From: Phoronis australis
Lineage: Eukaryota; Phoronida; Phoronidae
Direction of reading: 5' to 3'
Assembly: GCA_002633005.1 (NCBI GenBank)
Contig: NMRA01000019.1
Span: forward strand, 248,807-312,806
DNA length: 64,000 bases
Part shown: piece after piece, positions 50,901-60,555 of the stretch
Numbering within the stretch: position 1 is the stretch's first letter
Layout of the letters: each line of letters opens with the position of its first letter
The notes under the pieces: model-generated
Databases searched by the model: none
What the model was told of the DNA's origin: nothing
What the model saw: the letters and a program-made list of their open reading frames with translations, nothing else
Translations under genes and position numbers: made by a program

Positions 50901-53900
50901 CAATCACAAAGTTCAAAGTGAAACAACAATGGACAGTGCATCAGACTTGTCCTATAATTCAGACGATGACATCCAGTTAATTGTGGGCAAATCACCAGTA
51001 TACACAAAAGCTGGTTACAAGAAATTTTCGTCAAAACACACCGATTTGCAAACTTCATCTGAGGTCCCGAATAGCTCTGGCCCCTGTTCATCTACACCAC
51101 CTAGTGTCCTGGATGATATGTTTTGTGAACGAGTGAAAAAACGACCTCCTCCAAAGAAACAAAGGTCTGTGTACTTAGGTCACAACACTGTTAAGTTCAT
51201 CAGTTCTTATAAAATCAAATTTATGGTACAAATGAATGCAGTGAGAGCTTACTGACTGCCGTGGTAAATATTCTTCAATTTGGCACAATGAAAATTTAAT
51301 GAGTTTGCTAAAGGTTGGAGTTGGTGCCAAATTCTTGTAGAAATGTACAATATTGACTATTCCAAATTCAAGAATCACTGGAAGGACGACAAAATTACCC
51401 GCTCTGTAGATTAAAAATACATTTTTCGAAATTTGAGAAATATGGTGAATGCCAAAATTGCCCTTGTCCCAAATTCTATAAGCAAGGGTTTCCTTATCCC
51501 AAATTCTAGATACTAGCCAAGTTGCGGAATTATTACCCCATTTTCAATGGTATTTAAGGTTATGTAGGCCCCCTGTGGATAAGCCTGTGCATTAAGCTAA
51601 ATATTTGCAACTCTATAGCATTGAACTCATGAAGAGGTTATTTTTTCTGAAAGCAGAAAGCCTGTAGAATTTGATTTATGGCTTTAGTCCGATCTTCCGT
51701 TGATTGGGTCTGGTGACCACATCGTTTTAGTCAAATTTAGCAAAATGGTACAGTTATAGCAAAGTAATGGCAACAATACAATTACTAAATTTCGCTTGAT
51801 ATAAGTATTCCAAAACACAATTAAATATTTCTAATTTGTCTTTTTGGTTTCGTTTTATGCAAATTTTATTTTGTTAATAATACTCCTCTTTGGTAGTCTC
51901 TTGTGCAAAAGTGGCGCATTTCAAAAACAATATTCTAACAGGGTTTTGGGGAACATTGCGTTGAGTAGAGTATCTGAAAATTTCATGTAAATCCGATCAC
52001 TCATTTCTGAAATATGATGTTCTGAAGTTGCCTCGTGTGTACATTTTTCAAGGGTCCTACACTTGTCTTCCACTCTCAACTTAACTGCAAAACTTAGATG
52101 TTTCACCAATTAAGGTCATCAGTGTGGGTTAAGAATGTGTTTGCTATGATTGTGTCTAATTCAATATTCATTTGGAATTGAGAGATAACTTGAGATTGAA
52201 TTTTTGGAAGCAGTGGCCTGCCCTATAATTTTTATGCGCCCACATATTTATATGTGGACGCATTATGCCGTCATCTCTGTCCGTCCGTCCGTCCGGGCGG
52301 CGTCCGTCCGGCGTCCGGCGTCCGCTGCTCTATCTCCAAAACCCTTTGACATACGTTCATGAAATTTGGCACATATGTTCCGTTCATGAATGGGACGGCA
52401 TGTGCGAACTTTCGGACGGATCCGACTACCGGTGTGCCCCCTTGTGGCAATTTTAGTTTTTTACGCTTACCTTTGTATCTTCAAAAGTCCTGAACGGATT
52501 TTCATGAAATTCGGTATGTAGGCACCTAGTAGTGAGATGACGCTATCCTGCCATTTTCGGATGGATTCGACATAGTTTGCGCCACCTAGTGGCCATTTTT
52601 AGTGTTTTCGAGTCTGTTTTTGTGCTTCCACCCCTCTATCAACCAAACCGCTCAAAGGATGATTGTGAAAATTGGCATGTATGTGCTTACTATGTAGAGG
52701 ACGGTTGACGATGATTTTCCGACGATTTCGACTACTGTGGCGCCTCCTAGTGGCAGTTTTGTTTTTTTTGCGCCTATGGCTGTATCTCCTAAACCGTTCG
52801 CAGGATCTTTACAAATTGTGTAAGTATATTTATATGATGTTAACAACGGAAGATGACGACTTTTGGTCGGATCCGACTACCGGTGTGCCCCCTAGTGGCA
52901 ATTTTAGTTTTTTACGCTTACCTTTGTATCTTCAAAAGTATTGAACGGATTTTCATGAAATTTGGTATGTAGGCACCTATTAGTGAGATGACGCTATCCT
53001 ACTGTTTTCAGATGGATTCGACGTAGTTTGCGCCACCTAGTGGCCATTTTTACTGTTTTCGAGTCTGTATTTTTGCGTCCACCCCTCTATCAACCAAACC
53101 GCTCAAAGGATGATTGTGAAAATTGGCGTGTATGTGCTTACTATAAGGAAGACAGCTGACAATGATTTTCAGACGATTTGGACTACTGTGGCGCCTCCTA
53201 GTGGCAGTTTTGTTTTTTTGCGCCCATGGCTGTATCTCCCAAACCGTTTGCAGGATCTTTACTAAATTTAGCAAGTGTATTTATGTGATGTTGACAACGG
53301 ACGATGACGACTTTAGGATGATTCTGATTACCGGTATGCCTCTAGTGGCAATTTTAGTATTTGCCTCTAGTGGCAATTTTAGTATTTTACATTGACCTCT
53401 GTATTTTCATAGGTCTTCAGGTGTATACTTTGTGTTACTTCGTGACTGTGAAGGAAAAGTTCCAAGTAGAAATTTGTTTCTGGCATTCTAATGCTGTGCT
53501 AATCTCGTATGTTGGTAAATTTGTTTTTAATTCTATGTTTCTGTGGTGCTTTAAGCAACTGGTGTATAGGATGTGCTTGTATTATGAAGATTACTCACAT
53601 TTTGCCCCTAGCCTATTGAGGAGACAATGACCATGCCTTTCCATTTTGCAAAGTATGCCTTCTACTGGCCACTTTATGGTACCAATAAACAACCCTAGAA
53701 GGATACCGTATGCGGTGCAATTGTGGGCGCATTTCAACGCTCTGCGTTGCTCTTGTTATTTTTTTTTAAGTTTTAAATGCTATTTAATTGTTCTTAATGG
53801 CAACAGCAATAATATCTAATCATGGTAAGAAACATTTCGAGATGGATCTAGTTGGGTTAAATGGCCAAGGCTTCGTTTTGTTTTTCAAAAGGTTCAACAC

Positions 53901-54787
53901 ATGAAACAAATGCAGTTTTAAGTTTATCTGCCATTTGGTTTAAAGTTATGTAGGCCTTTATTGAGAGTCTGTGTATTTAGCAAAATACATGCAAAATTAT
54001 GGAAATCAATGATATTAACTCAATAAAGGTACATACATTCTGAGTGGAGAAAGTCTGTAGACTCTGGACATTTTTCTAGACTCCTGCATAACATTGAAAA
54101 GGGAAATGTGTGCAATATCTTCTTTGAGGCGAGTAATGGTTTACTTGAGTTTACTCTGTGCATTATTTCTTTGGCTAGGGAAATTTACTCTCTATGTGTT
54201 TAAATTCTGTTTAAAATGTGCTGTAGTTTACTCACATTGGTTGATTTCAGTAACTGTCTATTTGTAAGCTGGGATTATGACTGCCACTGTAAATGTTACT
54301 GTTTCTGTTAGGTTAGAAATAAAAAAATGGAACCAATGAATACTTTGGCCATGCTGTGAAACTGGTGACTCATTTCATATGTTGTTTGCAAAATCTGCTC
54401 CAGCTGAGTTAAATTAGAGTGGGAATGTTCCGAAAAGCAGCTTTTAAAATAACTGCCCTCTGACTTGTCAAGGCAAAGTTGGAGTATATTCAGCTCACAA
54501 ATTCTATTGCAAGGTATCAATTTTGCAGGGTCGTTGCAACAGACGTATCATCTGTCCTTGACCTTGGTAAGACCCCATCTCCACCTTCATGTTCTTGGAC
54601 AGGTGGAGGAAAGAAGACCATTGAAACAGACCATTCTCATGGCTCCAACAGTCTCTTGGACTTAGACTCCGAAGACAGTGACTATGGCTCTGGGTTTGGT
54701 GCTAGTGGGAAAATTGTTTCCCCAGAAAATGAGAAAAAGCGACAACAAGCACTGGAGGCGCTGCGTGCTTTGGATGAAATATTTTGA
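41998..54787 (+). CDS. Unrecognised multi-exon gene with a candidate Ku-binding motif (exons 5-14)
   Basis: Exons: 41998-42075, 43214-43367, 44257-44378, 45835-45970, 46659-46840, 48262-48363, 49033-49095, 49233-49432, 50463-51164 and 54529-54787. All junctions are GT-AG and in phase; the sum is 1998 bases, 665 residues plus TGA. The first half (to about residue 350) looks globular, with e.g. LATGIVEALRTWTTTYPYGR, TPFYLLLSNHDRCR and RIFLICSSYQSLERYNALY. The second half is disordered, basic and Ser/Asp-rich. It carries RKRLPTWML at residues 384-392, close to the RxLPxW Ku-binding motif of APLF and CYREN. It then has acidic Ser-Asp patches (SSDSDSGSKFDD, LDLDSEDSDYGSGFG) and a C-terminal helix ending ALRALDEIF. 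No FHA or PBZ domain is seen, so it is not a standard APLF. Inference only: a nuclear DNA-repair or chromosome protein. The weakest splice sites are the AATAAG acceptor before 49033 and the GTCTGT donor after 51164. Confidence 0.8.
46260..46460. repeat. Tandem array with alternating 32- and 25-bp units
   Basis: Units start CCTCTAAAACATA. Long units (32 bp) add ACTTTAAGTATATTTTGTT and short units (25 bp) add GTATACTTTGTT. They alternate long-short-long-short-long and then decay, so the higher-order period is 57 bp. The array lies in the intron between the exons at 45970 and 46659. Confidence 0.85.
47836..47960. mobile_element. 125-bp foldback element with about 39-bp arms
   Basis: The left arm GTCTGGTCAGCAC...TGTTGGCCACGTCATG is inverted at the right as CGTGATGTGGCCAACA...GTGCTGACCAGAC, about 85% identical, around a loop of about 45 bases. 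It lies in the intron between the exons ending at 46840 and starting at 48262. It has no coding potential; the overlapping frames on both strands are shadows of the palindrome. Confidence 0.7.
49693..49748 (+). repeat. Dispersed repeat (ACAACAGATTCGCAACTCCG), copy 1
   Basis: ATAGACAACAGATTCGCAAC continues TCCGATATTTTCTTGCGA. The same core recurs at 56490-56535 as ATAGACAACAGATTCGCAAC TCCGGCATATTCTTACGA. It lies in the intron between the exons ending at 49432 and starting at 50463. Family unknown. Confidence 0.65.
52579..52592 (-). promoter_or_regulatory. CTCF-core-like site (perfect consensus match)
   Basis: The minus strand reads CCACTAGGTGGCGC, fitting CCASYAGRKGGCRS at every position. An identical site sits 451 bp downstream at 53030-53043, and a variant, CCACTAGGGGGCAC, lies at 52885-52898. 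Binding by CTCF is inference from the motif alone. Confidence 0.45.
52885..52898 (-). promoter_or_regulatory. CTCF-core-like site (perfect consensus match)
   Basis: The minus strand reads CCACTAGGGGGCAC, fitting CCASYAGRKGGCRS. The equivalent site of the previous higher-order unit (52434-52447) reads CCACAAGGGGGCAC, one mismatch. Confidence 0.45.
53030..53043 (-). promoter_or_regulatory. CTCF-core-like site (perfect consensus match)
   Basis: The minus strand reads CCACTAGGTGGCGC, identical to the site at 52579-52592 and exactly 451 bp from it. One-mismatch relatives (CCACTAGGAGGCGC) lie at 52740-52753 and 53191-53204, also 451 bp apart. Decayed copies follow at about 53334 and 53360. Confidence 0.45.
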
Positions 54788-54846
54788 TAATCTGAAGACA
54801 GGCTAAACATTTTATTCGAGTCATATATTTGTTACCTGACAATGCT

Positions 54847-54852
54847 AATAAA
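54847..54852 (+). terminator. Polyadenylation signal AATAAA of the 40-55 kb gene
   Basis: AATAAA lies 60 bases after the TGA at 54785-54787, consistent with a short 3' UTR and supporting 54529-54787 as the terminal exon. Confidence 0.65.
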
Positions 54853-56411
54853 TAATCTTATTTGTACCATGAGTTACATTTAAGGGCATCAGTCCCAATG
54901 CTTAACAAAGTAACAAGATTCAAAACTTGACAATACCCCTTAGACCACGATTTTTATTAGGCATGCCGGTGGCACTTTTTTGGTGCATTTGCTAAGGGGA
55001 CCTGGCTCAACCCTCCCCCAAATCCGCCTATGCTGCTTTTAGTTTCAACCTTGTGTCCTTCATATTATGTACATGGATTTGTTACCATTCAAAGTTTGAC
55101 TACCTTCAAGGTACCTATATCTCCCTACTAGTAACCGTGGGTAGCTCAGCCCTGCCTGTGCAAAATATCTCGCGCATGCTATTCCCCTCTGGCAGATGTT
55201 TATACTTTCCTCTCTGACCACTTCCCCCGTCTAGCGTACACGTATTTCTTTCAGTTTTTGAAGGAGAGAACAACCCTGCTCCTGCTCATTCTCTGCCCAT
55301 AGTGTCATTTCTCCCTATCACGGCCGAACGAGCGATCAGCTGGACTATTTTCGTTGCTGTTTCATTTTTCCAATAAATTTTGCAAAACATCACTGAAATT
55401 TTATCAGATTTTCGAAAATGCATAACTCGGAAGCAGTGAACCATGTTGAGTCATCTCGTGCATGGCAACTTTATGATAGTCTGGGAGCCGAATGAAAACA
55501 TGGTTCAGTGTTTCGATTTGGTTCGCCCCTCAGGGTGACATCTTGGAGAATACTAGAATTAAGATGGCTATCAACCTAGTGCACCAACGCACAAAACGTC
55601 TGAAGCCACAAAACATTTTCTTCACACGCAATTTAGAAACAGAAGAAAACGCAAAAATCGCACTTTTTAAGGAAAACTTCCCTAACTTTGGATTGGAATA
55701 AGGTTTAGACACAATTTTCAAAACATTGACAGCACATTTACGTCTTGTCTCAACTGAAAATAAATCAAATTTGTTGAAATGACATTAATATGACAATGAG
55801 TGCGATTTGGGATCCAAAATTGAAGACACGATTTCGTTTACCTTATTGACAATACTTCGAGCGACTTCCCAATGGATATATTAAGTTTTGCACATTATGG
55901 AAAAGTTTTTAAAACTTGGTAAATATGCACGATGGACGAGATTTGAGATTTTTTTGTAACCAAAAATATTTATATGTGTGTGGGTTTAATTCGTCACGTC
56001 ATAAGTCTTAAAGCTTTGGAATTATTTACAAGTGGGTTGGTTGTTTCCTTATTTTTAAACCTTTGTTCAAAATTTCATTTAGTCGCCAATCCCTAAAGGC
56101 ATTAGATAGTAAGACGTACTTTTATCGTTGACAGGGCATATGTGACGTGTTGCAGTGGCGGATCTAGGATATGACAAGGGGGGCCATCATTTTGTCCGGC
56201 CGTAAGCATTTGCGCAAGCCACGATTGTAGATGCGCATAGCACCGAATGGGGGGAGGCAAACCCCCTCCCGCTCAGGAAATTTTTCTGTTTTTTCCTCTA
56301 AAAATCAAGCATTTTCCTTGATTTCTGAAGTATTATCCAAGAAAAAAAAGTTAAAAAAATAACAAAAAAAAAAAACGGGGAACGTGTCACACAGGAAAAA
56401 CTGCGAGTTAT

Positions 56412-56478
56412 ACAGATTCGAACTCACGACCTAGCTGATAGGACGCGCGTGCTTTACAACCACGATATCAGTACTAAC
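56412..56478 (-). repeat. tRNA-like segment (SINE head candidate)
   Basis: The minus strand reads CGTGGTTGTAAAGCACGCGC through AGCTAGGTCGTGAGTTCGAATC. It resembles a tRNA D-arm/anticodon-arm region followed by a B-box-like GAGTTCGAATC. The A box is poor and no acceptor stem closes, so it is a degenerate tRNA-derived repeat rather than a tRNA gene. Confidence 0.35.
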
Positions 56479-56485
56479 CTAAAGC

Positions 56486-56575
56486 CATAGATTATAGACA
56501 ACAGATTCGCAACTCCGGCATATTCTTACGAGCTGAGCTGAACTCTCCTATAGTCTATGCCTAAAACTAAGAGAC
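56486..56575 (+). repeat. Dispersed repeat, copy 2, with small terminal inversion
   Basis: It shares ATAGACAACAGATTCGCAAC TCCG with 49693-49748. In this copy CATAGATTATAGAC at the left is partly inverted at the right as TATAGTCTATG, suggesting a small foldback element of about 85 bp. Confidence 0.5.
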
Positions 56576-58116
56576 CTACTTGTTTATGGTCCACAGCTTT
56601 TGCGCGCGAAACCTACTTCTTTTTGTAATGCTTATTACACGTTTTATATTTTGTGCAATCGGTTCTTAACATTTTTTTTTTGTATTTAAAATAGTCATCA
56701 AATGCCCAAAAGACCAAATCCGTTTTTCGTGTTGGCAATAATGACGGGATTGCTTTGGAAATCGTCTTAAGTTAAGGTTTGACAAAGAGAGAATTAATGA
56801 GTTTCTGAGTGATTCACTAAGGCTTAGATTAAAATTCACATCTTACCAGTAGCTTCTGTTTTTTCATCGTCACTCAGGTTCCTTTTTCTTTAAAAAATGA
56901 AGTCAATTTTCTTCATTGCACAGTGGAGCAGACGACGGAAACGGAGTCGTAGTGCGCAGCGCCACTACCGGTCGCCTGGGATATCGCGGGAGAGCCTAGT
57001 ACACTAACCGTACATGTAGTTCCGTTACGAATGCGCCGTGTTCCGAATTTGACACTTGAAATTAGATCTGAGCCCCCCCAAACACTAAAACTGCACACAT
57101 TCAAATCTTTTTTCATCCGTATAATTTTAATTACCTGGGCAAATTAATAAACTCAACATTTCCCTACGCTCTTGCTGTTTTATTTTTTTTGCGGCACCCA
57201 AGGGGGGGGGCCTTCAGAGATAGCGACTGGACACATTGCATTCGGTGACTTAATAACTAGGATTTTTGTTGCTGGGTAGATGGAGTTACTTTGGGATTTT
57301 TCTGTATATTTCAATATCTGTAAAGAGAAAATGTCTTTTAGAAGTCCAGAGATGGCCAAAACCTGCTCATTGACAGTCGCGAGGAGAAATGTTATACCTA
57401 ATTTCTTCTATGACTTTGCACAATGCCATTATTTTTGATGAATAATTATAATAATTTTATGCTTTTCTGACTGTGGAGGTCCACGTGCATTTTCACTGCA
57501 CCTTATTTGCGATGAGTCTAGTTTCGTAGATCTACTAAGTTGTCATTTTGCTGTACTTTTAAGTGGATTTTGAAATTAGTAGAAATTTTCGTAGTTTACA
57601 ATAATTAGAAATGGGATTTTGATGTGATAGAGACGTTGTTATTTTTTTTTCTGTGTCAGATTTTTTCCGAACAAATTAATCCGTTTACTAGAGACCATTG
57701 AATGACACTGATACGCAGACTACGCAACGCCTTGATGTAGTGCACGGTTTGTTTTGTTCATTAAACAGCGTCTATTGAATTTTTGTTGACTTCTTTTATT
57801 GCACAAGTAGCCTCGTACATATTGTATAAAATGGAAAAAACAACGGCGGATTTAAACCGGCTTGACATGTTTTGGCGTTTATTGAAACACCAACATCAGA
57901 AGAAAAAAAAAACAGCGGCCACCTTGCTGGGCCCAACAACAAGTAATGGTACACAGACATTCCCATATTAATAATCATCTGCAGAGCTCCAATCGTTGTT
58001 ATGAGTAATGCTCTTTCAATGACATAGCTATAACCGACCAAGCAGAAGCAACAAAAGAGCTTGAAATTCGTGAGACCCTGCGCATCAAATTGGTGCAGGC
58101 CCCAGCCTCAACAGGC

Positions 58117-59107
58117 CCGTGGCCAGCATTGCGCGCGGATGGTTCGATGAATTTCTCGAACGGTGGACATTTGATATTTTGCTAAAAGCGTCGACACTGT
58201 GGAGTTTCAACAAAGTGCTCAGTTGACGCAACAGGGAAATCTGTATACACAACGATGACACTCAACTCTACGTTTCTGAGATGTGACGGAATTACATGTA
58301 GTAATGCTAGAAATAAGGATGCCGTGACGGTTGCTCGCAAATTGGACTCAAATTCGGATGTAATGTTGTCCAGAAAGTTAACGCGTTACCTCCAACCAAA
58401 CTTTCAAATTAGACGTGCTTAAATGACTGATTACACCTACTCGGACAGAAATATTTAGTCGGAGAATGACTTCACGAATTTTTTATCTACAGTGTAGTTA
58501 TATTTTTACGGGGTGTTACTTAAGTTGCTTACATTGTTAGAAATGGGAGCAGCCCACTACTCCAAAGGTTCACTACTACAAATAGATCTAAATTTCCGTC
58601 TCGTGTAATTTCGATGCTTTCACATGCAAAAATAAACGATACTTCAATTTAGATGTACCGAGTGGTGTACTTATACCGAAAACAACGCCCGGGTACTAAA
58701 ACATTTTATGCGCATGCGAAATTGCCCGCATGTCCTACCAACACGGAAAAATGAGTACGTTATTGTATTTTTAGAAGAATATAAAATAGGAAAACTGATG
58801 AATTATAAGCCGCGATACATTCATTAAGATTGCATCATTTCACAGCTTGACTCAAAAGTTTAAAGCCGCAGCGTCTCAACCTCACCTACCGGAACCACGC
58901 ACACGGCCCGGGGTCGAAATTAAATATAGTTAGTAGGCTACCCTATCCCTGCTAGTCTTCACGAAGTCAGAGTCCCATTCAGTTTTCTTAAACTTAAAAC
59001 CGTTGGTCGCTGCAGCCCTAACCCGTGCCCGCACTAAGATGTTGTCCCTGCTTGAGAATGAGTCATTAGTTAGACTCAAGAATCACGACTGGCAGTGATT
59101 GGAACTG
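58117..59107 (+). repeat. Inverted duplication, arm A (left)
   Basis: This is the reverse complement of 60556-61950, with indels. Matching blocks include CCCGTGGCCAGCATTGCGCG, GTATACACAACGATGACACT, GGATGCCGTGACGGTTGCTC, GACAGAAATATTTAGTCGGA, CCGTTGGTCGCTGCAGCCCT and TGGCAGTGATTGGAAC. A stretch of about 230 bp (about 58510-58740) is absent from the other arm. Conversely, the 618-bp element of the other arm is absent here, leaving one copy of its target, CCGTGACG (58322-58329). No coding frame. Confidence 0.75.
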
Positions 59108-59127
59108 AATTCATTTGTAAACAATGC

Positions 59128-59230
59128 GGGGCCCGTAGCCAGGTTGGTTCGAGGGTTCGAACGAACCCCCCTCCCCTCAGAAAAGGTCCAGCCCCAGCCT
59201 ATCCATTAAAGATATGATACAGATGGACAA
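59128..59230. repeat. GGGCCCGTAGCCAGG-type spacer repeat between arms A and B
   Basis: It begins GCGGGGCCCGTAGCCAGG and contains GGGTTCGAACGAACCCCCCT with a pyrimidine-rich run, in the style of the degenerate G/C-run MITEs elsewhere in the window. It separates the two duplicated segments and has no counterpart in the inverted copies. Confidence 0.35.
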
Positions 59231-59236
59231 CAACAA

Positions 59237-60450
59237 AATTGATGCAGCTACTGGTACTACTAACTACAATTGTTAACTAAGTTAGTAATAATTTTGAATT
59301 TGCTTCTGATTCAAAGCGCTTCACGTTATCATCGAGCCGTGCGTTACGCGGCTCACTTCGCCCGAGTGGTATTTGCGTAAATGACAGGATCGTGCAGACG
59401 ATTAGAGGAGGCTTTGAACACGCGTGGTGGTTACACCGTAGGGAAACAAGGGAGTCTAGAAGTAAACGTCTATACCTAGTTAAGCTATGTAGCAGGGATA
59501 TAGCCCCCAAAAAGTCACATTGCGGTGTGAATGTCTTAAAATCGACCATGAAGCAAAGCAGCAGAAAATAGGTTTGTTATCTGATATTGCTTGCTAGCAC
59601 AGTACGGTAAAGGGCAGGTGTTTCCAAATTTGGAATTGAAAATGTTCGTAAAGTACAAGTATGTTTTTCGTCATATAGTGTCCAATTCGAGAGTTGATTG
59701 GTGGGTTGACATGCATTCTTGCGTTTCCGTCCTTTTAAATTCAGTAGAAGCCGACGGTAAGTTATAGACAGCCCTCCATCGTTACTCAAAAACCTGAATT
59801 TAACTATAACTATAACTATAACCGTGTTTGCTTGCTCTGAGAAATCACCGAAGAGCACGTTTACATTTGAGGGGGGGGGAGTAGGTTTAAACTCAATAAA
59901 AATTCTGGGCAATGGAGATAGACTTGTTTTGTCACTAGTGTCAATGGTGTACAGCCTCACACTTCATGCGAGCAACCAGATGGAAAAGATTTCCAAGCAG
60001 AGGCGGGTCTGCGGAGGGGTGTTCGGAGAGTTCAAAGGCTACCCTTGGGAAAGGATCAAAAATAAAAATTAAAAAAATGTCACCAGGTAAACAAAATCAA
60101 GTACTAAATACCAAACAAAATCTTAAACAGGAGGGGAACTCCCTCCTGACCTTCCCTACGCTCGGCGCTACGCGCCTCGGATTCAGGCGAATCCTACCCC
60201 CCACCCCTTACTGAAAACGTAGATCTGACACTGTCAGGTTAGATGCCACAATTCCCATGGTGCGCGACTCCGAAGCTTCACTACTCCGAAGGTTTGCCAC
60301 CTTCGAAAATTCACTATTTCGAATGTCCACAATTCCAGAACCAGAACTCCGACAGTTACTTTTTTTACTCGGGTCTCTCTCAAACAGTAGTCCAGACCTC
60401 AAACCACTGAGCCAAACAGTTCATTACTCTGATTGTCTGCTAATGAGTCG
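59237..60450 (+). repeat. Inverted duplication, arm B (left)
   Basis: This is the reverse complement of 62065-63568, with indels. Matches include GCAGCTACTGGTACTACTA at the outer end, the frame beginning MVDFKTFTP on the minus strand (counterpart MVDFKAFTP on plus), TTTCCGTCCTTTTAAATT-like blocks, AATGGAGATAGACTT and the tRNA-like box A CCACTGAGCCA at 60404-60414. About 240 bp (about 59998-60240, including CTACGCTCGGCGCTACGCGC) is absent from the other arm and looks like an insertion. Confidence 0.7.
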
Positions 60451-60555
60451 TAATAAACGTGAATAGATTATTGTATCTGTGTCCATTTAGTAACCGTGTA
60501 AAAGGGTGTGCAAAAAGTTGACTAGTTCTTAATACATTGATTTCATTGTTGAGAT

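Larger units (their letters stand above)
52234..53732. mobile_element. 1.5-kb TIR element with 451-bp higher-order repeat and CTCF-like motifs, in the last intron
   Basis: Exact 11-bp inverted ends, ATGCGCCCACA (52234-52244) and TGTGGGCGCAT (53722-53732), bound the element. The left end folds into a 13-bp hairpin (ATGCGCCCACATA/TATGTGGACGCAT), and a CAACGC/GCGTTG hairpin lies just outside the right end (53735-53749). A CCGTCCGTCCG-rich tract lies at 52279-52327. The body is a tandem of monomers of about 145, 161 and 145 bp, repeated with an exact 451-bp spacing between equivalent sites. Each monomer has a GCGCCNCCTAGTGG or GTGCCCCCTAGTGG site, a GTATCT-CCAAACCG block and a GAAATT(T)GGTATGTA-like block. 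No ORF of its own. Confidence 0.8.
54853..58116. other. Intergenic DNA with degenerate repeats
   Basis: No gene is supported; the ORF at 55492-55701 has no recognisable features. There is a G-run MITE-like block (56155-56270, GGCGGATCTAGGATAT then AAACCCCCTCCCG) and A-rich stretches at 56340-56375. A tRNA-like segment and a dispersed repeat copy follow, listed separately. Long T or G runs occur at 57181-57211. Confidence 0.4.

Noticed and set aside
50446-51255. Treating 50446-51255 as a stand-alone 269-codon gene starting at its first ATG
   Set aside because: The first ATG lies before a TTTTAG acceptor, the upstream exon joins in phase at 50463, and the acidic C-terminal exon at 54529 joins in phase, so it is an internal exon.
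52234-53760. Calling the 1.5-kb element a Helitron because of the hairpin near its right end
   Set aside because: No CTRR terminus follows the hairpin, and exact 11-bp terminal inverted repeats are present, which Helitrons lack.
41998-54787. Naming the gene APLF or CYREN because of the Ku-binding-like peptide
   Set aside because: No FHA or PBZ zinc fingers are present, the protein is much larger than CYREN, and the globular half matches neither.
59277-59549. Similar short proteins beginning MVDFK at 59277-59549 (-) and 63262-63510 (+), which could suggest a duplicated gene
   Set aside because: They are the inverted arms B and B' of a repeat; the frames diverge by indels and have no recognisable domain.
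59801-59822. Short TATAAC tandem as a telomere-like repeat
   Set aside because: Only about four units, and the unit is not a known telomeric repeat.
59577-59960. 127-codon minus-strand ORF
   Set aside because: Lies wholly in arm B; the corresponding part of arm B' has no open frame.
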